A stretch of 64,000 nt of DNA from Miscanthus floridulus (GCF_019320115.1 NC_089584.1:55858852-55922851); one strand, 5' to 3'; counted from the first letter of the stretch, positions 1-12,979 are shown. The notes: generated by a model from the sequence alone, not told the origin. Numbers and translations: made by a program.

Positions 1-1911
1 CGGTATGAAAATTCATCTCGATCGTGTCGAGGCACATGAGCAAGCCGGAAGGGTCTGCTCGATGGAGCTAGAGGTCCACCTAGCTTCAACGCAGGGATGA
101 TCGATCCTGCGTACTCCTCCCGAGATGTGCTAGTCAATTTGACCCTGCAATTGATAAGTAGAGAAAGTTTATTAGTAATTTAAGGTGGAACATGCCGATC
201 TATGCCTAGATAGTTCCAAGTGTGCTACTTTGGGGGCAGCCATATAGTAAGAGCGATCGAATAGCCGATCCGCACAGAAATCGGCTGTTACGGGCTGTAA
301 AGCTTATGAGTAGCAATTAATTTCATATTGATAGGTACAGTACATGTATATGTAAATAAGATCATCAGCTAGACAAATATTGCTAGTGTAAACCATTAAG
401 CCAATGAATCTAATTAGGAAAAGATATAGCACACGAATAAATCAACTATTTGATAACGAACAGATCTACAAATGCTTCTGAATTAATCTGTTACCATCAA
501 TAGTGAGGTTCGCCGAATTGATGGCAGCTATGATGATAGTAACAAACTAAAACTGAAGAATCCGCAAACACATCCGTACTTTGACAAGCTTTCCGAAAGA
601 CATGCTATACATGAAGGCTTGGATGAATTGGCTAAAATAGCCGATCCAAGTGAAAAAGGACTATGGCGTGTGAATAATCGACTATTTCACATGAACAAAC
701 CTATGGACTCCTCAGACTCAACCCGCTATCCCTAACAGTGGGGTTCGATCAGATCGATGCAGCCATGAAAAAGACAATGAATCAAACCCTTAAAGCACAT
801 AGATCTACTCATGCTTAACAAAATCATGTAAACATGACGTAGGTGTTAACGCATAGGTGATCGGCTATTTAGCCGATGCAGGCATAGCGTACAATTAAGG
901 TCATGCCCTATCAGGAACAAATCTACCAAATACCAGTCGCCGCTCCATGGTGCTAATAGTGGGGTGTGAGGCAAAATCACACAGGCCATGATAACAGGCC
1001 ATGGAACGGTTTTCATTAGCTGATAGATCTATTCAGGCCGGCATGCCTTAACCGCACACTATGCACGATCAAGATTGACATAAAACAGCCAATAAAACAT
1101 AACTCATTGTTTAAGGCGCATATAGATCAGTTTAGATTAATAAACGATGGGTTTAAACAGGATGTAAAAGCTGATCTAGATCAATCCCAATCGGGCAAAG
1201 TGATATTGATGTAATTAAATAAATAATGAAAGCAATAAGCAATATCGGTAACTTAATGAATCTACTTGAAGGACGCCACCCTTAGATAGAGCCGATAACT
1301 TGACCTTAATCTAGTTCGAGCAATGGAGGTCGACTGGATCGATGCAGCCGTACTTGAAACTAGACAAGAGTCGATAACTAGCTATACCAGAGTCGCAGTG
1401 GAGGTCGACCGTATCAATGTAGACATACAAACAGAATATAAGTCATGACGGTACTTACAGATAAGCCGAAAGTCAACCGGACCGATGCAGCCCTACTCAC
1501 TGAAGAACTCATCAAGATCTACCTACTCCTACTCCTAAGGAGTGGCCGGAGCTGAGATAAAAGTAAGGAACTTTGTATTTGATTGATTGTGTGTTTTACA
1601 ATAGTCGAGGTCTAATATTTATACCCGGAACCTACTCATGAATCCTACCTTAAGCATGACTCATTATAATTTTTGGGCCTAAGAGAAAACATTCCTAATT
1701 TAAGATAACTTGGACCCTAATCTTTCCCTTTTTGTAGAGTGCAACATGTTTTTCCGGCACCGATCGTAGCTTTTATCGTTATCTGTTGGCACTATCTGAA
1801 GAGTGCTGATTCTAGTGCTGCATTCAAATCAGCTGATATTGACCTTCATGCAATCGATTCCTTGATGACATGGTCTTGGGAGCTTTCGAGTTCCTGCAAT
1901 TCTTCTTCCAA
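1..1911 (-). repeat. LTR-like repeat of unidentified retrotransposon, probably minus-oriented
   Basis: No credible coding region is present. The stretch holds repeated GCCGAT/ATCGGC words and at least six degenerate copies of a motif close to GTGGGGTTCGACCGGATCGA (near 500, 735, 955, 1325, 1400 and 1460). A TATA-like element on the minus strand near 1614-1623 suggests an LTR read leftwards, with U3 to the right. At about 1911 it stops abruptly against the truncated E1 LTR. I do not recognise the family. A long internal untranslated region is an alternative to an LTR. Confidence 0.45.
1614..1623 (-). promoter_or_regulatory. TATA-like box in minus-oriented LTR-like repeat
   Basis: The plus strand reads AATATTTATA, giving TATAAATATT on the minus strand. 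It is followed downstream (leftwards) by a T/G-rich stretch typical of an R region. This is a motif match only. Confidence 0.3.
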
Positions 1912-3412
1912 ATTTTTACCTCAGGAAAGGATGGGCATTTGGAATATATTGATAACTTATACACATGATGGAGAGATAAACCTTAACCAAACTTCTACTC
2001 ACAATAGGGGTAACACAAGAGATAAATGTATATGAATGGTAAGTAAAGATAAATGATAAATGAATCACTCAGAGTACTCTTTCTATGGCATTAGCATTGC
2101 TAAGTTGAATATTAGAGGAATAATTCCAAAGTCTTTCTTAATTACAAGTCAAAGCATATGTTGATTAGTGCAATTACAATTATTAGTCATGGCTAAGATC
2201 AACTCCATATCTACACATAAGGGATATTACTATGAAAGATTAAGAACATAGCTTGTCTTCCTTCATAACTAGATCCTACTTGTCCTATGTTCGGGGAGTG
2301 GACTACAAAGAACTCAATGGGAGTGTCACATCCACGATCTACCACATGGGCTAGAATATAGGGTGCATCCATAGGTAAACAACGTATAAGCACCACGCTT
2401 ACACAATGTCGACTACTCACCACTAGTACCTTGGAGTAAGCACTATATGAACTAATGCTTGAACATGATGATAATCTAACTATACTAAGCATATAATCAA
2501 GTAGATGATGAACATGATAACTAGGAACATGAATAATACTAAGAACAATGTCGAATCAATTGTAGCAAACATATGAATAAAGAAAGATATAGGGGGCTAT
2601 ACCAAGCCACACTCTTGACAAGATATAGAATCCAAGCAAAGCTTACCTTCCTCTAGACCTAGCCTAGCTAGCTATGCTCTAGAATATGGTGGAGCTCTAA
2701 GGATGATTAGGGTTTCTGTCTTCTTAACTGAATGAAATGTAATGCCTGAGGGAGGAGGGTAGGGCTGGTATATATAGGCCATACTATGGGGAGTATAACC
2801 CTAGGTATCCAAGGCAATGGACATGGGCCGCACCACTAGGAGAGGTCCAGCCCATAAGATAAAGGCCTACGGTGCTCGGCTCTAGTCGGCGTGCACCACA
2901 AGGTAATTAAAAGACATCTTGGTGATGAAGGAAGATCTATTCGGATATGATAGATATCATATTCCTTATAAATACTTACCATATAGCCGAATAGATCTAG
3001 ATCTAAACCAACCTATAACCCTACCCTCCAGACTATATAAGGCGGGTAGGGACCCCCCTCGAATGCATCTCATATTCAATATAATCCACCAAAGACACAT
3101 GACGTAGGGTATTACGTCGATCAGACTACCTGAACCTGTCTAAATCGCTTGTCTCTACGCTTGTGTCACCATCCGGCTCCTATTATGCGCACCTCCACCA
3201 ATTCATCTACTACCGTGGGCATACCCATCAGTAGACTGACGACCATATTTCATCAACACATACCATCAATTCTGAGCCCTCGGATCAAACCGATTTGAAA
3301 GGATGGCGTAGATGCAAATCCTAAGGCGGTGGAGAACCAACGTTCGAAGGAGGGGGCTGATAGTGGGGCCCATAGGCCGGCCAGTCTATAGGTGGAGTCA
3401 GCCAGCCCCACC
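1912..3412 (-). mobile_element. E1 (Athila-like) 3' LTR, left part, truncated and interrupted
   Basis: From about 1912 the sequence aligns with 28970 onwards in the intact right-hand E1 LTR. Shared landmarks include the tract from 1970 to 2120, the A/T-rich block to 2780, and the segment from 3264 with GAGCCCTCGGATCAAAC. The first roughly 350 bp of the LTR are missing, so the outer target-site duplication cannot be checked. It is split by the solo LTR at 2785-3258 and, after 3412, by the Tekay-type solo LTR. The remainder resumes at 23367. An apparent 93-codon ORF at 2211-2492 lies wholly in LTR sequence and is not taken as a gene. Confidence 0.75.
2785..3258 (+). mobile_element. 474 bp solo LTR (Tat-lineage-like) with CATAC target duplication
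   Basis: The segment is absent from the two other E1 LTR copies at the matching position. It is flanked by CATAC at 2780-2784 and at 3259-3263. It ends in CA; its first two bases are TA, read as a decayed TG. A TATA box (TATATAA, 3034-3040) sits about 220 bp before the end. The closing part resembles Tat-lineage grass LTR ends, by recollection. With no internal region, it is best explained as a solo LTR left by LTR-LTR recombination. Confidence 0.75.
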
Positions 3413-4121
3413 TATAACACCCTAGGAGTTAGCCTTGCATAACTTGACTTGCATAGCATGAGCATGATCATCAAGCATTCATATATAAGCATTTACACTT
3501 GAAACATTTTATTGAAACATATGCAACATTTCTTAGTATTTCATGTTTCCATGTGTACATACATATGATCATGAGTGTATATAGGTAATTGGTTGATATT
3601 AGTCACAAAAACATGTTAGCAACACTTAGGTTAGCAAAAGGGAACATTATTCATGAATGTCACCTTTCATGATCAAGCACTTAAGTAATGTTCCATGTGT
3701 TGACCTGGATAGCCCTATGTGTGACTAATACATGAAATGATTGTGTGAACTTGCAATTAGCTTAAACATGTTTAGAGTATCAATATGAACCACTTTGATA
3801 TTCATGGTTAGGGGTAAATAGGTCATTAGGTCAGAGTTCAAGTACAAGGCATCCTTTGAATGTAACTTGTTTGACCAAGTTTGAACTATGTGTTAGATAC
3901 CTTCCATGGAGGTGGTCACTAAAGCAAAGTTGTAGTGTTTGGCAATAGGAACAACTTTTATTTTTGGGTCATTGACTGGTTTAGCTCCTAACATGCTTGA
4001 TTTTGGCTCACAAAAATCACTAATACACTGATTTCTACACTTAGAAAAATTTTCTAAGTCTAAGATGTTGAACAGTCTGACGAGCTAACTTGGAGATGAT
4101 CTAACTTAGTTTTGGTGGAGA

Positions 4122-4126
4122 GTTGG
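4122..4126. repeat. Target-site duplication GTTGG, left
   Basis: GTTGG immediately precedes the LTR start TGTCGC. An identical GTTGG at 19423-19427 immediately follows the other LTR end. Confidence 0.93.
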
Positions 4127-7100
4127 TGTCGCAGAACCAACCAATTTATAAGAATACAAGTACAATGGCAATCCGCAAGCGGTCGCACGGTCATACTTGA
4201 ACCCATATAAACCCGGTAGTCCGTCGAGTACCACGATGGGTCTCGATAAACGATTTACAACAACCAAGATCGTACAAGATTCAACATACATGCCACATAT
4301 TACATAAAGTTCATAGATACTTTTCATCATCAGAGTACGAATAAAAGTTATTACAAACCGAGTTTGATAAATAAAGCGGAAGCAAATAAGTTCGAAGATA
4401 AGTTTCCAACGTAGTTTGATACAGTGCCAAACCAGATCACGATCCACAAAAGCAAAGATAAGAATTACTAAAGAAGCCTGCCCAAGGCTTACTCCTCATC
4501 CACAGCGGGATAGAAGCAACTCTTGCAATAACCATGATACACAGTGCCATCTGCAACAATGGGAAAATAAACCCTGAGTACGAGAAGGTACCCAGCTAGA
4601 CTTATCCGTCATGAACTAGAAATAAAATGACTCCAAGGATTATGCAAGGCTGTATAAGTGGACGTAACTTGACAACATTTTGCGTAAAAGGCAATTTACC
4701 CGTTGTACAATTATGATCCTTTATCAAGTTAATTATAACTAACCATTTCTAGATTAGCAACTATCCTGTGCCAAACATGTGGTATATCATTTAGAAGCAT
4801 CCAATAGTAACCATAGCAGGTATTGTAATTCCATATTCATCCGAACCATCATGTTTCATAATATAGTGCTATGATGTTGGGACTAGCCAAGTTTCTCACT
4901 ATCCGGGAGAGACGGCGATTCGAATCGATTTCAACCAGCTGGGAATTTATTCCTAACACAAACCCAGATCTACCAGCCACGATAGTCTTGGTCACCTTTG
5001 GTACAACTCCGGTACACATTTCGCGGGTTCGTACTGCGCCGCACAATCTGGAACACCAGATGCCAGGATGCTCAGGCCAAACCTGCCCTTGGGCTCAGTC
5101 TGATCGTTCCCCGGAAGGAGCGCACAACAGAATGATTCCCGGCCTGAGTTGAATTACTCGGCTTCGCGGTCGGAACGAGTTATCCGGCCAGCTAAGTGAG
5201 AGGCATGCGTTCAATCTTGTCATAAGCGCCAACAACGGTACGGTCCTTAATCGACACGGACGGGGATAAGTCCACACCCAAGGCCTCCATGCCTTGTTGC
5301 TTCCCTATCGACCTCCCGTCCGGTCTCAATTTACTTTTACCTCATGGTTCTGTTCCATGATAGCAGATATAGCCAACCGTGCTCCGGTATCCACCTATAT
5401 CTCGCAGGTGACAGGACATCACCCGACTTCTACTGGTCTAAGCATGGCTAAGCATATATATTCGATCCTGGACCTATACCGGTTAAAGGTGTAATATCTG
5501 GACAAGGAATGTACATGCATCAAGTGGTTTCATTCAACTCTTATAACCTAATGCATCAATCATAAATACGTAAGTAAACATTTGTAAATTACTGGGAGAC
5601 TTATAATGCTCCGGGGCTTGCCTCACAGAAAAGAAGTAGGACGGTGGTCAGGGCACTCCGGAAGCTCTTCAGGGTTCTGCTCCACGCCTTCGGGAGCTGC
5701 GGCTTGCGGATCCTCCTGCGGGTTCCCTTCCTCTGCTTCTTCGAATTCCAGCAACGTGATCTCTTCCTCCGATCCTAGATGCATGAGTATGGTATAAGTA
5801 TTACGAATGCATATATGTTAACAAGTGCATCACGTTGTTTGAGTAGGTGCATATCTCTTCTCGATTACTACTTAACTACTTTTACAATGCATCGACTATG
5901 CCATACAGTAGCTACTTGTTTCACTCATAATTGGAGTTCTACAAATCCAAAAACAGTGATCCTGGACTTTCTGGAAAGCTTATCAAATTCTCTACGACTT
6001 TGTTATTAACCATTTTTACAGTACACATCAGTTTCAACATGCAACTCCTCACACTCTAGAATCAGTCCGGAAACTATTTAACATGCAATATAAAGTAATA
6101 ACACCTCTACTTCATGTAATCATTCAAATTTTGACAACCTAGAACCTACTAACAGTTTAAGCATACCAAATACAGTTAAGATGATATAATGGTGAAGCCC
6201 AAACTATTTATTAAATTGCCTTTATTATTTTATTTAGATATCTAGGTTAAATAATAAATCTATATCAGATGTGCTTAATAAATTCTCAAAAATTTACAGA
6301 GTCTTACTAATGCTATCAAAGGATTACTATAAAAATTTCATGTCATTTTACTAAGTAGAACATTCTATACAAAAATGATAAGGAAGCAAGGCTTGAAATA
6401 GCATAAATGGAAAATCCTATTGAAAAGTGTCAAGCAACAGATTTCTTATTTTTCCTAACATCCATATGGTACTAGTATCACCTCCAACAAATTTCATGAA
6501 TTTTGGACTCATAATTAATTTATAAAAATTCATGCAAGGATTAACTATTTATAAAAGAAAAATCTATAACTATAGATCTACACATGCACTGGTCTTCAAA
6601 TTTTTACCAGAGTTCACATATGCTAAGACTAGCTTACCACAAAAATTTCATAATTTTTCGAGCGCAGGAACTCTAGATATAAAATAAACAAATTTGAATG
6701 CATTCAAAAGCACATTTCAAAATCCTATTTAAATATCCAGAAATTTCTACTGTTGAAACCAAGAACATATTTTTCTTAAATACTACACTTTCTAAGCAAC
6801 ACAATCATATTTATTTCAACATTTTAGGAGCTACCCAACTAAGGATACAAAATTCACAAAACAAATCAAAAACTGGAATCAAATGACCTATCCTATCTCT
6901 TAGTGTCGCTGACAGTAGGGACCCACTCGTCAGATGGACCCACCGGTCAGCGAGACCAAAACAGAGCTGGCGGCGCTGCTCGGCTGACGCGGCGAGAACT
7001 CGACGGTGGTGAGTTCGCCGGCGGTGACATCATCACCATACAACCTACATGACCTAGCGCGTTGATTGGTATACTTGGCCGGCCCTATCGTCGACACCCG

Positions 7101-8519
7101 CGACGACGGCGGCGGCCATGGCAGAACGGCGGGGATGGACCATGGCGGTACGCCGGTGGGGGCTACGATAGTTCGACCTAAAGCTCAGACGAGCACCAGT
7201 GGACTACAAGGAAGCTAGTGCGTGCGCTCTCGTGGCCTGAGGTGGTCGGGTTGGGCCTGGCCACGGCGACGGGGGTGGCGGAGGAGCTCCGGCGAGGCGG
7301 TGTGCGGGGCTAGAGCTCACCGAGCTAGAACAGCGGGCACTGGTTGGCGCAGGGAGTTGCGGGGAAGACGGCGATGCAGTTGCGGTGATGGAGAAGCGGC
7401 TAGGCGTGGCTTGTGCCATCAACGACGATGGTGGCGCTGCGGGAGCTCGACGGCTGTGCTTGCGGGTGCTGCGGACGGCGAAGGAGGAGCGAAAAAAACG
7501 AAACTGAGGGCGCGGACGGGAGCGGGCGGTTGCTGGCGTGATAATGCCACGCTTAGACGCGTCGTGGCCGGCGCGGTCAGGGCGCTGGCGACGCGCGGCC
7601 ATGGCGATCTCCACGCGGCGCGCGGTGTCTGAAGCCGGTCGGCCACTATGCCGGTCGATTCAGTTCGTCAGTTAACCCGAAGTCGAGCCTGACAGCGAGT
7701 TTTCGAAACGATTTAACTGCTAAACCGTGGCTCCAACTCATAAACCATCTTAACAAAAATCCTAGCCCTATGTACCAGCTTCAACTTTCGTTCAAGGATC
7801 ATGCTCCAATTCTCAACAGAAATGGAGTAAAATCATGATCAAGTTCGGCTTGTCAGGCTGACAGTGTTCATGACTTAGCAAAAATTTGCTAAGTGTAGAA
7901 ATTGTGATTTCTCTGATTTTTGAAACTCAAATTCACACATGTTAGGAGCAGAATCAGTCAAAGACCCAAAAATCAAAGTTGTTCCTTATGTCAAACACTA
8001 CAACTTTGCTATAGTGAACTCCTCCATGCAAGGTCTCTAACACCTAGTTCAACTTTAGTCAAACATGTCACTTTGAAATCATGATACATACTCAAACCTT
8101 GACTAAATGACCAAACTAGCCCTAGCACTAAATACCAAAGTTGTTCCTAATGATATCCTAAGCATGTTTAAACAATTTGCAAGGTCATTTAAGCATTTCA
8201 TGTAGTAGTCACTCATATAGCTATCCAGGTCAACACATGAAATATCACTTAAGTGCTTGATCAAGAAATGTGGCCTTCATGAACAAGGTTCCTTTTGTTA
8301 ACCTAAGTGTAGCTAAGGTGTTTTAGTGACCAACATTACACACTTGCATTTATTTGCACATGATCATATGAATATGTTCTAAGAAACATGAGATAACAAG
8401 CAATGTTTCATATGTTTCGATCAGATGTTTCAATTGTAAATGATGATTTATGAATGCTTGATGCTCATGCTCATGTTATGCAAGTCAAGTTATGCAAGGC
8501 TAACACCCGAGGTGTTACA
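4127..8519 (-). repeat. 3' LTR of the Tekay/Del-type element (4393 bp)
   Basis: It starts TGTCGCAGAAC and ends GGTGTTACA on the plus strand, with perfect TG...CA termini. It matches 15027-19422 over its whole length with about 1-2% differences by eye. The exception is roughly 6610-6910, which is much more diverged from its partner. A GC-rich core at about 6950-7650 contains long overlapping reading frames on both strands. These are treated as composition artefacts, although one 136-codon minus-strand frame is the same length in both LTRs. Confidence 0.93.
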
Positions 8520-8532
8520 GCCCCTCCCCCTT
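8520..8532 (-). other. Polypurine tract of the Tekay/Del-type element
   Basis: The minus strand reads AAGGGGGAGGGGC directly abutting the 3' LTR start TGTAACACC. This is the expected plus-strand primer position. Confidence 0.9.
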
Positions 8533-8592
8533 ATAAAAATCTCGTCCCGAGATTTGCAAGACCTACCATTCTTGGAAAAAGGCGGGATAAAC

Positions 8593-11500
8593 TTATTGTA
8601 GATAATCTTCTCTTTCCCATGTAGCATCTTGTTCACTATGATTGTTCCACACCACCTTATAGAACTTAATAATCTTACTCCTTGTTACTCTCTCCATCTC
8701 CTCTAATACTCGAATTGGCTTTTTCTTCATAGGTCAAATCCGATTGAAGCTGCACGTTGGTGGGTGCAATTGATTCTTCCGGTACTCGAAGACATTTCTT
8801 TAGCTGAGAAACATGGAACACATCAAAGATTGCACTCATCTCTGGTGGTAGTTGTAGCTTATACGCAACATTCCCTTTTCGTTCCAAAATTTTGTATGGC
8901 CCTACATATCTTGGTGAAAGCTTCTTTTTCATCCCAAATCTCTTCACACCTTTCATGGGTGATACTCTCAAGTACACATAGTTGCCTACTTCAAAAGTTA
9001 GTGGTCTTCTTCTTTTATCGGCATAACTCTTCTGTCTTGATTGAGCTGCCTTCATGTGTTGTTGGATGATACGTACTTGTTCTTCGGCTTCATTGACAAA
9101 ATCAATACCAAAATATCTCCTTTCACCGGGCTCAATCCAATTCAATGAAGTTCTGCACTTTCTGCCATACAAGGCTTCAAATGGAGCCATTTTGATACTC
9201 GCTTGATAACTGTTGTTATAGGAGAATTCAGCTAAAGGTAACCATTTCTCCCATGAACCTTTTGAAGATATAACACAAGCCCTAAGTAAATCTTCTAGGA
9301 TTTGGTTCACTCGCTCTGTCTGTCCTGAAGTTTGCGGATGATAAGCTGAACTTCTGATTAGCTTGGTTCCCAAAGCTTGGTGTAAGTGCTCCCAGAAACG
9401 AGCTATGAACTGTGGTCCTCTATCTGAGATTATGGTCCTGGGTACTCCATGCAATCTCACGATCTGGGCAACATATATTTCAGCGTATTTCCCAACTATA
9501 TACCGCGTGTTCACGGGTATAAAGTGTGCTGACTTGGTAAGACGATCAACAATGACCCAGATTGAATCGTGACCTTGTGGTGTTGTTGGAAGGCCTGTAA
9601 TAAAGTCCATACTGATCTCTTCCCATTTCCATCCTGGAATAGGCAGTGGCTGAAGTAATCCAGCGGTTTTCATATGGACGGCTTTCACTCTACTGCAGTT
9701 ATCACACCTTGCAACATAGGCTGCGATCTCTTTCTTCATCTTAGTCCACCAAAAACGGGTTTTCAAATCTTGATACATCTTACTACTACCCGGGTGGATA
9801 GACAATTTGGACGAGTGAGCTTCTTCTAAAATTTGATTCCTTAGCTCACAGTCTTTCGGCACCACTAGTCGGTCCTCAAACCATAATACACCTCTTTCGT
9901 CCAATCTAAAATGTTTGGTTTCTTGCTCTTGCATTTTTCTCTTAATGTGACTTATTCCAACATCTGTCTGCTGTAGCTCTATGATTTTGCCCTCAAGCGA
10001 ACAACTGATTGTGATATTGTGTAGTACAGCAGGATGTAGCAAGTTGAATCCATCTTCCAATAGTGCTTCCATAGTGTTGCAATGGGACTTTCGACTAAGT
10101 GCATCGGCTACTACATTAGCTTTGCCCGGATGGTAATGCACTTCCAAATTATAGTCCTTAATCAATTCCAACCATCTACGTTGTCTCATGTTCAGTTCTG
10201 GCTGGGTAAAGATATACTTGAGGCTCTTGTGGTCAGTATAGATATGACATATATTGCCCAACAAGTAATGTCTCCATATCTTTAATGCATGGACAACGGC
10301 TGCAAGTTCCAAATCATGTGTAGGGTAGTTGACTTCATGTTTTCTCAATTGCCGTGAGGCATATGCAATTACTCTCCCTTCTTGCATAAGCACACATCCC
10401 AAACCTATTCCTGATGCATCACAAAATACATCAAAAGGCTTTTCAATGTCTGGTTGTGCTAGCACTGGCGCTGTAGTCAACAAAGTTCTGAGGGTGTGAA
10501 AAGCTGTTTCACATTCTGGTGTCCACTTGTGTTTCTCATCTTTCTGAAGTAGTCTGGTCATGGGCTTAGCTATCTTTGAGAAGTCTGGAATAAACCGGCG
10601 ATAGTATCCTGCTAACCCTAGAAAACTCTGAACTTCATGCACCGAAGTTGGGGCTTTCCAATCCATGACCTCTTGTACTTTGGATGGGTCTACTGAGATT
10701 CCATCTCTTGATAATATGTGACCTAAGAAAGGCACTTTGCTCATCCAAAATTCACATTTGCTAAACTTGGCATATAGCTTATGCTCCCTCAGTCTGGATA
10801 GGACAATCCTCAGATGCTCTTCATGATCTGACTCATTTTCTGAATAAATCAATATGTCATCGATAAACACAACCACGAACTTATCAAGTTCGGGCATGAA
10901 TACCGAGTTCATTAGGTACATAAAGTAGGCTGGAGCATTGGTTAGTCCGAAAGACATAACCAAATACTCGTATAAGCCATACCTAGTAGAGAAAGCAGTT
11001 TTGGGTATATCCTCCGGTCTGATCTTTATCTGATGGTAACCTGATCTTAAGTCAATTTTGGAGAATACCTTTGCCTTCGCTAGCTGATCGAACAAGATGT
11101 CGATGCGGGGTAACGGATATTTGTTCTTGATGGTCACAGCATTGAGTGGTCTGTAATCTACACACATCCTCAGTGACTTATCCTTCTTTTTCACAAACAG
11201 TGCTGGACATCCCCACGGAGATGAGCTAGGTTGGATAAGACCTTTGTCCAATAGATCTTGCAATTGAACCTTGAGTTCTGCTAACTCATTGGGTGGCATT
11301 CTATATGGCCTTCTGGATATGGGTGCGGTACCTGGCACTAATTCGATCTTAAATTCCACGTCCCTATCCGGTGGTAGACCTGGTAATTCCTCTGGAAATA
11401 CATCCGGAAACTCACAAACCACAGGAATATCACATATGGTGGTGGCTTGGATAGCACAGGCTAAATGTTGGGGTTCGAAATCGTGGGAGAGTGGAACTAG

Positions 11501-11926
11501 AAAAGCATTCCCTCCCGTGGGTTCTCTCAACATGATAGTACGGGTGCTAGTGTCAATAAGAGCACCATGATACTTCATCCAATTCATGCCTAAGATTACA
11601 CTTATCGACAATCCCGGCAATATTATCAAATCTGTGGTGTACTCCCTCCCTTGTATCAAGATGAGTACATTTTTGACTATCTTTTTGGTAGTAACAGTTC
11701 CCCCTGCTGAACTTATGTTAAAACCCCCTTTACTTACTTCAATTATTTCTTGATCATGTCTAGATGCAAATGCTTGACTCATAAATGAATGAGAAGCTCC
11801 CGAATCAAATAAAACAACAGCGGGATGCTTGTTGACAAGAAACATACCAGCCGTGACAACTTCTCCGGCGGGCACTTCCTCCACAGTGGTATAATGCACT
11901 TGTCCCTGACGTGCCCTGGCATTCAC
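8593..11926 (-). pseudogene. Pol region: protease, reverse transcriptase, RNase H, integrase, frameshifted chromodomain
   Basis: An uninterrupted 1083-codon frame runs from 11926 to 8675. Aspartic protease: DSGAS at residues 41-45. Reverse transcriptase: about 180-380, with catalytic D292 and FIDD at 354-357. RNase H: about 497-610, with D503, E540, D565 and D608. Integrase: zinc finger H704/H711/C741/C744 and core D774, D835, E871, giving the D,D35E spacing. The GPY/F-type module lies near 1003-1014. All key residues are present. After residue 1069 the frame leaves the family pattern. One base over, WNNHSEQDATWERED is read down to a stop at 8593-8595, which is a chromodomain. A five-A run (plus-strand T at 8720-8724) explains the slip. 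The first Met at 11926 is not a true start: the same frame opens upstream in gag. Function: copy-DNA synthesis and chromatin-targeted integration. Confidence 0.95.
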
Positions 11927-11974
11927 CTGCCTCTGATTGTTCTGATTTGGGTTGCCATTCCTCTTGGGGTGGGG

Positions 11975-12979
11975 GCACTCCTTGGACCAATGACCCAGTT
12001 GGTTGCAGTTGAAACAAGGTTGATTACTTCTGAATCCGGCGGAGCTATCCTAATTACCATTCCCTTTTGGTAAGGCAATAGTGAACGCCTTACGAAAGGG
12101 TTTCTGTGGCCTATTACTCTGAGCTTTCGGTGGTGGAGGCCTGAACTTGGGTGCAGGTGGATGGAATTGTGGCCTAGCTGTGATAGGCGCCTTTGACTGG
12201 AAAGATCCGGATGCACTGGCTTCATACGTCCTTTTGCGACCCTTTGCAACTGCATGCATGTTGTTGTGGTTTTCTTGGGTCAAGGCATCACTAATGAACT
12301 CATTGTACATGGCACATCGAGAGTTTGCCATAGTCTTCATTAATTTGGTACCCAGACCCTCGCTTGAAACTCTCAATCTTTTTCTCTTCAGTATCCACGA
12401 AACTTGGAGCATATCTTGACAAGTTGTTGAATGCATGCATATATTCTGTGAGTGACTTTGTTCCCTGAGTGAGCCTCATAAATTCTACTGCTTTCATGCG
12501 CATCAGGCCCGGGGGAATATGGTGTCCCCTAAAAGCCAGCTTGAATTGATCCCAGGTCACTCTCGCATTAGCAGGCAGAGACGATAGAAAGTGCATCCAC
12601 CAGATTCCTGCTGGTCCTTGCAATTGATGAGAAGCATATTCTGCTTTCAGGTGCTCTGTGACCCTTAGCAGACGAAATTTCTGCTCGATGGTATTCAGCC
12701 ACTCATCGGCCTGCAGTGGTTCCTCAGCCACCTTGAAGATCGGAGGCTTCGTGTCCAGAAACTCCTTGAATGAACTATGCTGATTTGGTTCGGCCCCTGG
12801 TTGCTGTGGGTGGCCACGAGCAGTGTTTTGCGCGATAAGGCGCAAGGCTTCTTCCATTGTCCTCTGGCTACCCAGGAACTAGGGCAAAGAACTCCTGAGC
12901 AGACGGCGGCGGTGGGGGTGGCAAGTCATCGTGGTTGCCATCCTTGGCTGCTACTAGCTCCTGCACGGGTGCGCGTCAT
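11975..12979 (-). pseudogene. Gag of the Tekay/Del-type element, with CCHC zinc knuckle; broken
   Basis: A retrotransposon gag core is read at 12857-12370 (motifs include EQKFRLLRVTEHLKAEYASH and GIWWMHFLSSLP). After an extra G near 12359 it continues in another frame to a TAG at 12050-12052, past a proline-rich linker. Beyond that stop, in the pol frame, is the zinc knuckle [14 protein letters not shown] (12016-11975), an exact CX2CX4HX4C. The start is probably the ATG at 12979, followed by a poly-proline stretch. At least one further single-base slip is needed near 12883. Without the TAG, late gag and pol share one frame, as usual in this clade. The TAG is one C-to-T step from CAG. It forms the virus-like particle shell and binds RNA in intact relatives. 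Confidence 0.9.

Noticed and set aside
7204..7646. 136-codon frames on both strands in the GC-rich core of the Tekay-type LTR (also at 18106-18516)
   Set aside because: Overlapping frames on both strands with Ala/Arg/Pro/Ser bias are a composition effect. Equal length in both LTRs is expected because LTRs are copies. No motif was recognised.
11271..12419. Plus-strand ORFs opposite gag-pol
   Set aside because: They are antisense shadows of the well-supported minus-strand gag-pol frame.
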